In this document: in pieces, positions 34,574 through 44,211 of the stretch
Layout: each line of letters begins with the position of its first letter
How positions within the stretch are numbered: position 1 is the first letter of the stretch
From: Erythrobacter sp.
GTDB taxonomy: Bacteria > Pseudomonadota > Alphaproteobacteria > Sphingomonadales > Sphingomonadaceae
Reading direction: 5' to 3'
Assembly (NCBI GenBank): GCA_027311945.1
Contig: DAICXZ010000006.1
Location: 186,001 to 250,000, forward strand
DNA: 64,000 nucleotides
Made by a program: the position numbers and the translations under genes
The notes under the pieces: model-generated
What the model was told of the DNA's origin: nothing
Database searches by the model: none
What the model saw: only the letters and a program-made list of their open reading frames with translations

Positions 34574-34886
34574 GTTGCTAGTCTCCCGCTAAGCCGTCCG
34601 CCCGGGGCCGGGCACGATGTTCCTGTATCAACCTACCGGAATAGCTGCCGTAAGCCAACTGGAAGACTGTAACGTTTTGTTATGGTGAGATTCGCGCTTC
34701 GCATTGCTCGCAGGACGTTCTGCCGCTGGTACGACCGCTTTCTCGAAGGCAGGCCGGAAGCGTAGTTGAACTGAAGCCAAGCCGGAGGACATTTCCCCTT
34801 GCTTCAAGATCATCGCCCGGAAGTTGTGCACGAACATGCGCGCCATCAAGAAGGCCCGGGCACCACCGCATTGGCGGGGCCACGGC
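34574..34886. other. Intergenic stretch with no recognised feature
   Basis: Between the iron-sulfur subunit start and the end of the KtrA-like gene I see no RNA, repeat or convincing reading frame. A short minus-strand frame over 34628-34948 has no ribosome site and no family motif. It must hold the promoter of the hydroxylase operon. Confidence 0.5.
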
Positions 34887-35549
34887 CTAGTCCATCGTGG
34901 AGAACCGTTCGATGTCAGAAATTCTCCCGGATACGACGAGCTCGTCATCTGGAAAAATCAGCGTATCAGGCACCGCGTGGATAAAATCTTCCGTTCCACG
35001 TTTCACTCCCACCACCGTGACGGCATATTTCCTGCGACATTCACTGGTGACAAGCGGCAAGCCCACGATCGCATCCGGAGCCTTTAGCTTTGCGATGGCA
35101 AACTCGTCGCCAAATCCGATGAAATCCAGCAGGCGCTCATTGAGCAGATGCGCCACACGCTCGCCCATTCGCTGTTCGGGAAAAACGACGTGGGACGCAC
35201 CAGTCCGCTCAAGGATGCGCGCATGCTTTTCGTTCGTTGCCTTGGCCCAGATGTTGGTAAGGCCAAGGTCGGACAAGGCCAGCACACTGAGGACGCTTGC
35301 CTCGATATCGGTGCCAATTGCCACCACGGCTGCTTCGAAGTCTTCCACCCCCAAGCTCTTCAAACATGACACATCGGTGCAATCGGCCTGAACCACCTTC
35401 GTCAGTTCAGGCGCGAATTGCTGCACCAGCAACGGATCGGTATCCGCACCAAGCACTTCGTGACCCATCCGCTCCAAGGTCAGGCCCACTGCTCCGCCAA
35501 AGCGGCCCAGGCCGATAACCAATACTGGCTTGCGTCTTTTAGCCGACAA
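34887..35549 (-). CDS. ktrA: KtrA/TrkA-type potassium channel regulatory subunit
   Basis: A 220-residue RCK protein. I choose the TTG at 35549 because AGGAG precedes it by seven bases and it begins 11 bases inside the ktrB stop; the longer frame from 35612 lacks support. An N-terminal Rossmann fold (VLVIGLGRFGGAVGLTLE, then GADTDPLLVQQF and ADCTD) binds nucleotide or NAD. A C-terminal TrkA_C domain covers about 140-220. One RCK unit per chain fits KtrA-type gating rings rather than the double TrkA. Confidence 0.87.
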   Translation of the reverse strand: MSAKRRKPVLVIGLGRFGGAVGLTLERMGHEVLGADTDPLLVQQFAPELTKVVQADCTDVSCLKSLGVEDFEAAVVAIGTDIEASVLSVLALSDLGLTNIWAKATNEKHARILERTGASHVVFPEQRMGERVAHLLNERLLDFIGFGDEFAIAKLKAPDAIVGLPLVTSECRRKYAVTVVGVKRGTEDFIHAVPDTLIFPDDELVVSGRISDIERFSTMD

Positions 35550-36867
35550 TGAGGTTCTCCTCTGCGTAACGGTAGGTTCGATCTCGTGCTTCCAGAGCGA
35601 GGGCGGTTGCAACGGTGATTGTGCCCACGCGGCCCACGAACATCAGCACGATGATAACAAGTTGGCCGCTCGGTGGGAGGTCGGCTGTAATCCCGGTGGA
35701 CAGACCTACTGTGGCAAAGGCGGAGATCGTTTCAAACAAGATGTCCTCAAGGGCAAGCTCGCTAACCGACGCAATATAGGTTGTCGATGCCAGAATGAGA
35801 GCGGCTGCCATAACGGCAACCGAGAGCGCCTGTCGCTCCACAGCGGGCCCAAAGCGGCGATTGAAGACGCCCGCATCCCGCCTTCCGCGAACCTCGGAGA
35901 GAATTATGGCAAAGATCACGAAAAAGGTGGTGACCTTGATGCCACCAGCCGTACCCGCGCTGCCGCCGCCGACAAACATTAGCAGGTAGTTCGCCATCAG
36001 TGTTTCATCGTGGAAGCTGCCGACATCCAGGCTGTTGAAGCCTGCCGTTCGCGGCATGACCGAATGAAACGCTGCGTTGAGGATTTTGGAGCCAACGCCC
36101 ATCGGCGCCAAGGTTGCGGGATTATTCCATTCCGCAACAAGAATGCTGATGAAGCCAAACACCAACAGGGCCGCGGTTCCGGCGATAGTTACCTTCGTGT
36201 GCAGGGACCATTTTCTCCAGCGAAGCCCGTTCGCTCGCACATCCTGCATGACCGGAAAGCCGAGGGCGGTCAGAATAACTGCAAACATGATCGGCCCGAG
36301 GATCAGCGCGTCGTTCTGGTATCCCATCACACTGTCGGAATGGGTCGAGAACCCCGCGTTGTTGAAGGCGCTGACAGAATGGAAAAGGCCGTGCCAGGCT
36401 GCTTCGCCAAGCGTCATGTCGTAAGCAAGCACCATTCGGGCGGCGAGAGCGACTGCCACCAGGCCTTCCACCATGAGTGTTATAGTTAGAACCAGCTTCA
36501 GCACCGATGCCGCGTCTCCGCTTTCGAGGCGGCTGCGTTCGACCTGGGTTGCCATCCGCGCGCGCAGGCCAAAGCCTCGGCCCGCCATCAAGCCGAAGAG
36601 AGTTGCTGCCGTCATGATGCCGAAGCCGCCGATCTGGAAAAGAACGAGGATCGTGATTTGTCCGAAGGCAGACCAATAAACGGGCGTATCCACCACGATG
36701 AGGCCGGTCACTGCGACGGCCGATGTGGACGTGAAGAGCGCTGTCAGAATCGGCGCAGCTACACCGTTCGTGGTGGCGATCGGAAGGCTAAGCAGCGCAG
36801 TGCCAATCGCTATCGCACACAGGAAAAGCGCCGGGATCAGTCGAATCGGATTGCGTAGCCCGAGCAT
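35539..36867 (-). CDS. ktrB: KtrB/TrkH-family potassium transporter
   Basis: A 442-residue potassium translocating subunit with the four M1-P-M2 units of the superfamily. The pore loops read STSAVAVTGL, SVSAFNNAGFS, VMPRTAGFNS and SAFATVGLST, each with the selectivity glycine. The GGGSAGTAGGIK loop before the third-fourth repeat boundary is the flexible gate region. Size and the single-RCK partner favour the Ktr type, often sodium-coupled. The two-gene unit is divergent from the siderophore receptor gene. Confidence 0.92.
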   Translation of the reverse strand: MLGLRNPIRLIPALFLCAIAIGTALLSLPIATTNGVAAPILTALFTSTSAVAVTGLIVVDTPVYWSAFGQITILVLFQIGGFGIMTAATLFGLMAGRGFGLRARMATQVERSRLESGDAASVLKLVLTITLMVEGLVAVALAARMVLAYDMTLGEAAWHGLFHSVSAFNNAGFSTHSDSVMGYQNDALILGPIMFAVILTALGFPVMQDVRANGLRWRKWSLHTKVTIAGTAALLVFGFISILVAEWNNPATLAPMGVGSKILNAAFHSVMPRTAGFNSLDVGSFHDETLMANYLLMFVGGGSAGTAGGIKVTTFFVIFAIILSEVRGRRDAGVFNRRFGPAVERQALSVAVMAAALILASTTYIASVSELALEDILFETISAFATVGLSTGITADLPPSGQLVIIVLMFVGRVGTITVATALALEARDRTYRYAEENLIVG

Positions 36868-37020
36868 GAGGCCGCTTCGCCGATCTTGAGGAGAACGTAA
36901 AGAGATGCAGCGGTGTTCAGTCCCACCGCAGCAACCTTATATGCGGCCGTTTTGCCCTCTCCCGCAGCCACGGTAACCGCAGACGTTGACACGAAAGGAA
37001 GGCATCCCTATCCGCCTGAT

Positions 37021-37045
37021 GCAAACAAGAATCAGTCGCATTAGC
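37021..37045. promoter_or_regulatory. Fur-like box before siderophore receptor
   Basis: The 25 bases 37021-37045 form a partial dyad centred on C37033 (7 of 12 pairs match), with a core AGAATCAGT close to the AGAATCATT centre of Fur boxes. It ends nine bases before the receptor ATG, where repression would block start. Consistent with iron control; assignment is by eye. Confidence 0.5.
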
Positions 37046-37053
37046 ATTTAGAA

Positions 37054-39267
37054 ATGAGGGTTGCTTTGACTTTTCTTCCGCGTCTTCCTTACGCCTCTTG
37101 CTCGCGTGCCCTGTTGATTTCCGTCGCTCTCGGGGCTGTCGCCTTTGCGAACCCGGCCTCTGCGCAGACGGAGAGCCAAGATACCGCGCCCAATGACAGT
37201 GAAGAGCGCAACGTCGCGCAAGACGAGAACTCCGTAATCCTCGTAACCGGTTCCTACACTACCAAGGACGAAGTCGATTCCGCCACCGGCCTCGGTCTTT
37301 CGATCCAGGAAACGCCCCAATCGGTAACCGTGATGACTGCGCAACGGATGGAGGATCAGGCGATCCGTACCTTGTCCGACGTGGTCAACAATGCCGCCGG
37401 CGTTTCCTCGCGAGCCTACGACAGCTCGCGCAACGGGTTTTCCGCCCGCGGATTTGGCATCGACAATTACCAGATCGACGGTGTGCCCCTGCAATGGGGC
37501 GCGGGCGACTCTGCCGGCGAAACGCTGCTCGACATCGCCATTTACGACCGCGTGGAAATCGTGCGTGGCGCCACGGGCCTGCTGACTGGCGCTGGCGAAC
37601 CCTCGGCCTCGATCAATCTGGTGCGCAAGCATGCCGACAGCGACACGTTAACCGGCACCGTGTGGGCCAGTGGCGGGCGTTGGGACGCCTATTCGGTGAT
37701 GGGCGACATCAGCACGCCGATCACCGTCGATGGCGCGGTGCGGGCGCGTGTGGTGGCCAAATACGCCGAGAACGATAGCTACGTGGACTTGCTGCATGAC
37801 AAGAAGCTGGTGCTTTATGGCGTGGTTGACGCCGATCTTACCCCCGGCACCAAGCTGAGTTTCGGCGCGAGCTATCAGGATAATGATCCGCGCGACACGC
37901 TGTGGGGTGGCCTACCCGTCTGGTACGCGGACGGATCGCGCACCGACTGGTCGCGATCAAAAACCGTGGGAGCCGATTGGACCAGCTGGGCATCGACCAA
38001 CGAAACCTATTTCGCCAACCTGACGCAGGACATCGGCTCCTCGTGGTCGGTCGAACTTTATGGCTCGCATGCCGTCAACAAAGCCGACTTGCGCCTGCTG
38101 TACCTTTACGGGCAGCCCGACGAAGCGACCGGAATAGGCATGGGCACCTCTGCCTATCGCGCCGATACCGAGCGTTCGCAATTCGACGTCGGCTTCCGTG
38201 CCAGCGGGACCTACGACCTGTTCGGGCGGACGCACGATCTCGCCTTCGGAGCGAGCTATGCGAGCCAGGACTATGACTCGCTGACCTATGCGAGCGACGC
38301 TCTTCAGCCCGTGGGTGATTTCAATGCGTGGGATGGATCCTATCCGGAACCGTCATGGGGCGCTTCGGCACAGGCCGTCGATCTGCGTACAAAGCAATGG
38401 GGCTATTTTGCCGTTACGCGTCTGTCACTGAGCGATTCGCTGAAGGTTGTCGGAGGCGGGCGCATTTCCAGTTGGGAGCGCCAGGGTCTCAACTATGGAT
38501 CGAACCTCGATTTCGGGGACGAAAATCGCTTTCTTCCATACGCGGGAATTCTCTACGATATCGTCCCGAACCATACCTTCTATGCAAGCTACACCAAGAT
38601 CTTCGAGCCGCAGAACAGCCGCGACCGCAACGGCGATTATCTGCCGCCAGTCACCGGCGAAAACTACGAAGCTGGCCTGAAAAGCGCCTTCTTCGGAGGC
38701 GCGCTCAACACCGCCCTGTCGGTCTTCCACATCAAGCAGGACAATATGGCCCAGCCTGATAGCGGGCAGACCATTCCTGACACTACGCCACCTGAACAGG
38801 CGTACTACGCTGCCGAAGGAGCAACCAGCACCGGTTTCGAGGTGGAAGCCAACGGCGAAATCCTCCCCGGCTGGTCGGTCGCCGCCAACTACACCCAGTT
38901 CACGGCGGAAGATGCAAACGGCGAGCGCATCAACACGCTCTATCCGCAAAAGCTACTGCGCGTGTTCACGAGCTACCGTTTCGAAGGACCGCTGAGCGGC
39001 CTAATGGTCGGTGGCGGGGTAAACTGGGAAGACACCAGCTACACCGATACCAACAACCCGGTGACTGGGCTCGACGAGCGGCTGGAGATTGAAAGCCATG
39101 CGCTGATCAATCTGATGACCCGCTATCAGTTGAATAACGGCCTGTCCGCACAGCTCAATGTCGAAAACCTGCTCGACAAGACGTACTATTCGCAGATCGG
39201 ATTCTACAATCAGCTTGCCTATGGTGAGCCGCGCAATGTCACGCTGACACTACGGTATCAGTTCTGA
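37054..39267 (+). CDS. TonB-dependent siderophore receptor (FhuE/FpvA type)
   Basis: A 737-residue outer membrane receptor. The signal peptide ends NPASA at about residue 37. The plug carries the siderophore-receptor hallmark IQETPQSVTVMTAQRM, DQAIRTLSDV, ARGFGIDNYQIDGVP and YDRVEIVRGATGLLTGAGEPSASINLVRK. The barrel ends in the usual aromatic terminus (LRYQF). This pattern is that of ferric-coprogen/hydroxamate and pyoverdine receptors, although the exact siderophore is not readable. A Fur-like box lies immediately upstream. No siderophore synthesis genes are nearby, so it probably uses foreign siderophores. Confidence 0.93.
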   Translation: MRVALTFLPRLPYASCSRALLISVALGAVAFANPASAQTESQDTAPNDSEERNVAQDENSVILVTGSYTTKDEVDSATGLGLSIQETPQSVTVMTAQRMEDQAIRTLSDVVNNAAGVSSRAYDSSRNGFSARGFGIDNYQIDGVPLQWGAGDSAGETLLDIAIYDRVEIVRGATGLLTGAGEPSASINLVRKHADSDTLTGTVWASGGRWDAYSVMGDISTPITVDGAVRARVVAKYAENDSYVDLLHDKKLVLYGVVDADLTPGTKLSFGASYQDNDPRDTLWGGLPVWYADGSRTDWSRSKTVGADWTSWASTNETYFANLTQDIGSSWSVELYGSHAVNKADLRLLYLYGQPDEATGIGMGTSAYRADTERSQFDVGFRASGTYDLFGRTHDLAFGASYASQDYDSLTYASDALQPVGDFNAWDGSYPEPSWGASAQAVDLRTKQWGYFAVTRLSLSDSLKVVGGGRISSWERQGLNYGSNLDFGDENRFLPYAGILYDIVPNHTFYASYTKIFEPQNSRDRNGDYLPPVTGENYEAGLKSAFFGGALNTALSVFHIKQDNMAQPDSGQTIPDTTPPEQAYYAAEGATSTGFEVEANGEILPGWSVAANYTQFTAEDANGERINTLYPQKLLRVFTSYRFEGPLSGLMVGGGVNWEDTSYTDTNNPVTGLDERLEIESHALINLMTRYQLNNGLSAQLNVENLLDKTYYSQIGFYNQLAYGEPRNVTLTLRYQF

Positions 39268-39288
39268 TCGATGCCGGTGGTGGCGCCC

Positions 39289-40377
39289 TCAGTGCTGCGG
39301 ATCGAGGAAGGGATAGTCGGTGTAACCCGTCTCGTCGCCCCCGTAGAAAGTGTCCTGGTCCGGCTCGTTCAGATCGGCGTCGATCCGGAAACGCTCCGGC
39401 AGGTCGGGGTTGGCGATGAACGGCCGGCCGAAAGTAATCGCGTCCGCACCGCTGTTTGCGATGGCATCGCGGGCCTTGTCACCGTCGTAGGCGCCATTGC
39501 CGATATACACGCCGTGGAATTGGCCCCGCAGGCGCTTGAGCAGCGCGACCTCTTCCTCGCTGCTGTTCTGCCCGTAGAATTCTTCGACAGCATGCAGGTA
39601 GGCGATCTTGCGTTCGTTCACCATGCGGTAGGCTGCGCTGAACGTAGCCTCGCGGTCGCTGTCGCTCATATCGTTTGCCTGGCCGAGCGGTGAGAAGCGC
39701 ACGCCCACCCGGTCTGCCGGGTAGGCATCGCAGACCCGGTCGAACACTTCACCCAACAGGCGCAAACGGTTCTCGATCGATCCGCCATATTCGTCCTCGC
39801 GCCGGTTCACGCCGTCTTGCAGGAACTGGTCGAGAAGGTAGCCATTGGCGGAGTGGACCTCCACCCCGTCGAAACCCGCTTTCTTGGCGCAGGCGGCGGC
39901 ATGGCCGAAGTCGTCGAGTGTGCGTGCGATCCCATCCCCGTCCAGCGCAACGGGTTCGGATACCGGTTCGAACCCGTTTTCGGTGAAGGTCTTGGTATCT
40001 GCGCGCACCGCGCTCGAGGATACCGGCTGGGCATTATCTGGCAGCAGCGAAACGTGGCTGATCCGCCCCACGTGCCACAACTGACAGAAGATGCGCCCGC
40101 CTGCTGCATGGACCGCCTCGACGATGGGTTTCCACGCCTCGACATGGCTGTCGGTATAGATACCGGGCGTGTCCTTGTAGCCTTTGCCCATCGGGGAAAT
40201 CTGTGTCGCCTCGGAAATGATCAGCCCTGCCGAGGCGCGCTGGCGGTAATAGGTCACCGCCATATCCTTCGGAGTGCCATCCGCATGCGCGCGGTTGCGC
40301 GTAAGCGGTGCCATCAGGACACGGTTGGGAAGCTCGATCGCGCCGAGCTTGAGCGGCTGGAAGAGAATATCGGTCAT
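39289..40377 (-). CDS. nemA: Old Yellow Enzyme family alkene reductase
   Basis: A 362-residue FMN-dependent oxidoreductase from ATG 40377. It has the OYE barrel motifs MAPLTRNRA, CQLWHVGR, HSANGYLLDQFL (H and N that bind substrate carbonyl or nitro groups) and the FMN phosphate site TFGRPFIANPDLPERF. It reduces enals, enones, nitro compounds and maleimides with NAD(P)H. It is last in a four-gene minus-strand operon with a disulfide reductase family flavoprotein, an aldehyde dehydrogenase and an MBL-like protein, divergent from an OhrR-like regulator. In other bacteria nemA is induced by electrophiles. The symbol denotes family membership. Confidence 0.9.
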   Translation of the reverse strand: MTDILFQPLKLGAIELPNRVLMAPLTRNRAHADGTPKDMAVTYYRQRASAGLIISEATQISPMGKGYKDTPGIYTDSHVEAWKPIVEAVHAAGGRIFCQLWHVGRISHVSLLPDNAQPVSSSAVRADTKTFTENGFEPVSEPVALDGDGIARTLDDFGHAAACAKKAGFDGVEVHSANGYLLDQFLQDGVNRREDEYGGSIENRLRLLGEVFDRVCDAYPADRVGVRFSPLGQANDMSDSDREATFSAAYRMVNERKIAYLHAVEEFYGQNSSEEEVALLKRLRGQFHGVYIGNGAYDGDKARDAIANSGADAITFGRPFIANPDLPERFRIDADLNEPDQDTFYGGDETGYTDYPFLDPQH

Positions 40378-40393
40378 TTGGGTTTCCTGTACG

Positions 40394-41818
40394 TCATGCC
40401 CCGGGGGGCGTTCCGGCGTCCTGGTCTTGCGGGAGCGAGATGGGAGTGGCCGCGCAGATCGTGCGCAACGCGGATTTGAGCCCTTCTTCCAGGGTGGGGT
40501 GATAGAACGGCATCTCGAGCAATTCGCTGGCGGTGGTTCCGCGCTCGATCGCCCAGGCGAGAATATGGGCGAGATGGTCGCCGCCGGGCGCAATGAGATC
40601 GGCACCGATCAGCGTTCCTTCGGGTGCACAGGCGTACAGCGTCAGCACACCTTCATTGCGCGCCTCGACCCGTGCGCGGCCCTGATCGGAATAGTCCGCC
40701 GTACCGGTTATCGCCCCAGCGGCTTCAGCATCGCCGATCATGGCGAGCGGCGGATCGGTGAAGATGATGCTGAAGGGTACATGCCGCTCGGTCTCAATCG
40801 TCACCGGCAATGCGGCAGCGTTGCGTCCGGCGATTGCGCCATCGTGCGAGGCCTCGTGCAGCAGGGGCAGGTCGGCCGCGACGTCGCCGGCGAGGAAGAT
40901 CGGACTCTCCCCACAGCGCATCGTTTCACGGTTGTGGCATGGCACGCCATGATCGTCGCATTCGATCCCGGCTTTCTCCAGACACAGCCCGCCAAGCTGC
41001 GGCGGACGACCCAGAGCCGCCAGCAGCAGCTCGAAGTTTGCTTCGCCGCTATCCGAGGTCGGGTCCTTTCCGCTCCAGCACACGCGTACGCCTTCGTCGG
41101 CACGCTCGGGCGTCACCTCGACGCCGAGATGGATCGACATGTCCCGCTCGACGATCTCTTTGAGCGCGCTATGCACCTTCGCGCACCGCACTTTGCCGAG
41201 CTGCGTCTCGCGATCGAACAGTGTCACCTCGACGCCCAGATGAGCGAAGGCCTGCGCCATTTCGAGCCCGATCGAACCCGAACCGATGACCGCCATGCTG
41301 GCGGGCAGATCGTCCATTTCGAACACGGTTTCGTTGGTCACCACGCGATCGCCGAGCCCGGCGAAGGGGTCGGGCATGGCGGGAGCCGACCCGGTCGCGA
41401 TGACGATCGCCTTGGCCTCGACACTGCGGCCATCGTCCAGCTCCAGGCGGTTGGGGCCGACGAATTTCGCGCGCGCCCGGATCATTACGCCATCGGGCAG
41501 GTCATCGAAGGATTCACGGGTCAGCCGCGCGAAGCGATCGCGTTCCGATCGAACCCGGCGCATCACTGCGGCGCCGTCGATCCGCATGCCGTCGACTTCG
41601 ATGCCAAAAGCGCCCGCCTGCCTGATCCGACGCGCTTCCTTGGCGGCGGCGATCAGCAGCTTGGATGGCATGCACCCGGTATTGGCGCACAAGGTGCCAT
41701 TGAATTCAGGGTCAATCAGATGGGTCGACGCGCCGTTCTGGCGCGCCGCCCTTTCAGCGGCGAGACCGGCAGTGCCGGCCCCGATCACCGCGACATCGCA
41801 GCGCAGGATATCGCCCAT
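40394..41818 (-). CDS. Dihydrolipoamide dehydrogenase-like FAD disulfide reductase
   Basis: A 474-residue flavoprotein with the FAD-binding GAGTAG (13-18), the redox disulfide C44-x4-C49 (GTLCANTGCMPSKL), a NAD-binding GSGSIG and a C-terminal dimer domain with FYHPTLEEGL in place of the usual HPT-x-SE. The family covers lipoamide dehydrogenases, mercuric reductase and related quinone reductases. No 2-oxoacid dehydrogenase genes are present, so it is probably not the housekeeping Lpd. It overlaps the operon of aldehyde dehydrogenase and Old Yellow Enzyme with gaps of 3 and 16 bases. Confidence 0.88.
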   Translation of the reverse strand: MGDILRCDVAVIGAGTAGLAAERAARQNGASTHLIDPEFNGTLCANTGCMPSKLLIAAAKEARRIRQAGAFGIEVDGMRIDGAAVMRRVRSERDRFARLTRESFDDLPDGVMIRARAKFVGPNRLELDDGRSVEAKAIVIATGSAPAMPDPFAGLGDRVVTNETVFEMDDLPASMAVIGSGSIGLEMAQAFAHLGVEVTLFDRETQLGKVRCAKVHSALKEIVERDMSIHLGVEVTPERADEGVRVCWSGKDPTSDSGEANFELLLAALGRPPQLGGLCLEKAGIECDDHGVPCHNRETMRCGESPIFLAGDVAADLPLLHEASHDGAIAGRNAAALPVTIETERHVPFSIIFTDPPLAMIGDAEAAGAITGTADYSDQGRARVEARNEGVLTLYACAPEGTLIGADLIAPGGDHLAHILAWAIERGTTASELLEMPFYHPTLEEGLKSALRTICAATPISLPQDQDAGTPPGA

Positions 41819-41821
41819 GGC

Positions 41822-43201
41822 CTACGACGCAATCTTGACGGTCTTGACGTTCACGAACTCCTTGAGCCCTTCGGGCCCGTGCTCGCGGCCATAACCGGAA
41901 TTCTTCACCCCGCCGAAAGGCAGGTTGGGCGTAGCAACGTCGAACGTGTTGATGAAGACCATGCCGGTATCGAAGTAGGTCGCGGCGAGATGCCTGGCCT
42001 TCTCGACATCCTTGCTGAAGATACCTCCGCCAAGGCCATAGCGGCTGTCGTTCGCGATGCGCATCGCATCCTCATCGTCCTTCGCCTTGATAATGGAGGC
42101 GGCGGGGCCGAACAGCTCGTCGTCATAGGCGGGTTGCCCGGGGGCGACATCGGCCAGTACCGTCGCCGGATAGAACCAGCCCTTGCGATCGGGCACTTCG
42201 CCGCCGACTACCAGCCGCGCGCCCTTGGCGACGCTCTTTTGCACCTGTTCATGCAGGTAGTCGCGCTGGCTGCGGGTGACCAGCGGGCCGAGCTGTGTAT
42301 CCTCATCGGTCGGATCGCCCAGCCGTATCGCGGCGAACTGCTCGGCATAGGCCTTGAGGAATGCGTCGTAGTTCTTCTCGGTCACGATGAAGCGCTTGGC
42401 GTTCACACAGGTTTCACCATTGTTGTAGAGGCGCCCCTGCACACAGGTGTTTACCGCAAGCTCCAGGTCGGCATCGTCGAGCACGAGGTAGGCGTCGTTC
42501 GAACCGAGCTCGAGCACGGTCTTCTTCACGACCTCGCCCGCCTTGGCGGCGATATGTCGACCAGCCTTGTCGCTGCCCGTCATGGTGACGCCGCGCACCA
42601 GATCGTGCGCGATGATATTGTCGGACTGGTCGTGAGTGACGCGCAAGGTGCCGAACAGGCCTTTGGGCAGGCCCGCTTCCTCGTAAATGTCGCGCAGGAA
42701 CTCACCGCTTCCGGTGCAACTTTCCGCATGCTTCAAAAGCACGCCATTGCCTGCCATGAGGCTCGCGATCGAATAACGCACGGCCTGATAGGCCGGGAAG
42801 TTCCATGGCTGGATTCCGTAGACCACGCCGATGGGCGAATGGGTAACGAAAGCGGTCGCACCGTCCACTTCGCGTTCGTCGTCGGCCAGTGCCGCAGGGC
42901 CCTGCTTGGCCGTGTAATCGCAGATGCCTGCGCACAGGTCGATCTCGTCGCGACTGTCACCGATCAGCTTGCCGACCTCGCGCGTCATCAACTGGGCGAA
43001 TTCTTCCTTTCGCTCACGCAGCTTGTCGCCGATCGCGCCGATGATGGCGGCACGCTCCTCCAAGCTTTTCAGCCGCCAGTCGAGAAACGCTTCGTGGCTC
43101 CTTTTGACAATGGCATCGGCCTCGTCGTCGGACATGAAGCTGTACGTCGCGATCTCCTCTTCGGTGAAGGGGTTTACGGTGGTGATCTGATTGTCGGCCA
43201 T
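41822..43201 (-). CDS. NAD(P)-dependent aldehyde dehydrogenase, succinate-semialdehyde type
   Basis: A 459-residue aldehyde dehydrogenase from ATG 43201. Catalytic cysteine C265 lies in NNGETCVNAKRF, general base E231 in VLELGSND, and K157 in LLKHAE. The LELGSNDAYLVLDDADL variant is typical of the succinate-semialdehyde/short-chain group rather than glycine-glycine-lysine betaine-aldehyde types. It oxidises an aldehyde to the acid. Its neighbours suggest detoxification or use of a reactive aldehyde rather than GABA catabolism, as no transaminase is near. Confidence 0.9.
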   Translation of the reverse strand: MADNQITTVNPFTEEEIATYSFMSDDEADAIVKRSHEAFLDWRLKSLEERAAIIGAIGDKLRERKEEFAQLMTREVGKLIGDSRDEIDLCAGICDYTAKQGPAALADDEREVDGATAFVTHSPIGVVYGIQPWNFPAYQAVRYSIASLMAGNGVLLKHAESCTGSGEFLRDIYEEAGLPKGLFGTLRVTHDQSDNIIAHDLVRGVTMTGSDKAGRHIAAKAGEVVKKTVLELGSNDAYLVLDDADLELAVNTCVQGRLYNNGETCVNAKRFIVTEKNYDAFLKAYAEQFAAIRLGDPTDEDTQLGPLVTRSQRDYLHEQVQKSVAKGARLVVGGEVPDRKGWFYPATVLADVAPGQPAYDDELFGPAASIIKAKDDEDAMRIANDSRYGLGGGIFSKDVEKARHLAATYFDTGMVFINTFDVATPNLPFGGVKNSGYGREHGPEGLKEFVNVKTVKIAS

Positions 43202-43253
43202 TTTGGTCCTTTCGCGTTCGCAGCGGTGGGTGGGGGGTGTGGCTGATTGCGCC

Positions 43254-44015
43254 TCAGCCGTATTCGGCCCGATGTTTTGCCAGCGCCTTCTCGACATCGC
43301 CGAGCGCCCGCAGCACTTCCTCGCGCCAGCCGCCGGGCTGAAGGTGGCGGACTGCTGAGTGGGCGGCGCACACGGCTGGCGTCTCGCCCCAGTCGCTGGC
43401 GAGATCGATTGCCCAGCGGGCGAAATCGTCCGCAGCGCCAGCGCGTGGCTGCAGCGCATCGGCGAGCTTGGGATGGAACTTGAGCCTGGATTGGGGAAGC
43501 AGCGGCTTGAGGGCGCCGGGCGCGGCAAGCACGGTCAGCGTATCGTCAACATGAACCACGCCGCTAGCCTTGTGGCGTACGAGTACCGACGCGGCGTGAA
43601 CACTGTCGTCGCCGGTCACCAGATCGAGCCCGGCAGGCACCGAAAAATCCAGATCCTGCGCGAATTCTGCCTGCGTGCTTGCATCCTCGATATCGTCATC
43701 GTCCCAATCGACGTCCGGCGCCTGCCGCTTGTGCCGTGCCGTGCCGATCATGCGTGCACCGGGGAACAGCTCGTGCATCTTCGAGCAATGCAGTGTGTGG
43801 AAGGGGTGTACATTGATGATCGCATCGATCGCCGCACCGTTGTCGGTCAGCTTTACCAGCCGTCGTTTGTCCTCGCCTCCGATGGCGTAACTGTCGAGCA
43901 GCAGGAACTGCCCGTTTGAGCGACGAGCGACCGACATATGCGTACCTATGTCGAGAACCTTGGCGATCTTGAAGGAGCCGCGGATATTCCAGAAATCTTC
44001 TGCGATCTGCTGCAT
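43254..44015 (-). CDS. MBL-like hypothetical protein (DUF4336-like)
   Basis: A 253-residue protein started at 44015 (MQQIAEDFWN). The first half resembles a metallo-beta-lactamase fold with a rearranged histidine cluster, HPFHTLHCSKMH (70-81), followed by LFPGARMIGTARHKRQAPDVDW. This layout recalls DUF4336 proteins, where a standard HxHxDH is absent. The last 80 residues look helical. It is first in the redox operon and the gene closest to the palindrome at 44117-44131. Function unknown; it could be a hydrolase such as a thioesterase, but that is guesswork. Confidence 0.65.
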   Translation of the reverse strand: MQQIAEDFWNIRGSFKIAKVLDIGTHMSVARRSNGQFLLLDSYAIGGEDKRRLVKLTDNGAAIDAIINVHPFHTLHCSKMHELFPGARMIGTARHKRQAPDVDWDDDDIEDASTQAEFAQDLDFSVPAGLDLVTGDDSVHAASVLVRHKASGVVHVDDTLTVLAAPGALKPLLPQSRLKFHPKLADALQPRAGAADDFARWAIDLASDWGETPAVCAAHSAVRHLQPGGWREEVLRALGDVEKALAKHRAEYG

Positions 44016-44116
44016 GATGGAGATGGGCCTCGCGTGGGACAGGTCGGGTGTGCATCCCGAGGGAAAAGCGTGTCTTTCCCCAACCAAACCTTCGCCCCGG
44101 CGAAAGTTCCCTCCCA

Positions 44117-44131
44117 TGCGAATAATTCGCA
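44117..44131. promoter_or_regulatory. Perfect palindrome TGCGAATAATTCGCA, MarR/OhrR operator candidate
   Basis: Seven-base arms TGCGAAT and ATTCGCA flank a single central A. It sits between the divergent MBL-like gene (about 100 bases away) and the OhrR-like gene (about 80 bases away). AT-rich centre and length fit a MarR-family dimer site. Confidence 0.6.
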
Positions 44132-44211
44132 CACGAAGAAATAAGTGAATCCGTTACGCTTTTGCTCTACGCAGCAAGCAATGAAACAGTTTCTCCCGCG
44201 CTGATGGCCAT

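Noticed and set aside
40274-43246. Plus-strand open frame of 990 codons
   Set aside because: It runs antisense across three well-defined enzyme genes (Old Yellow Enzyme, disulfide reductase, aldehyde dehydrogenase); an effect of high GC content.
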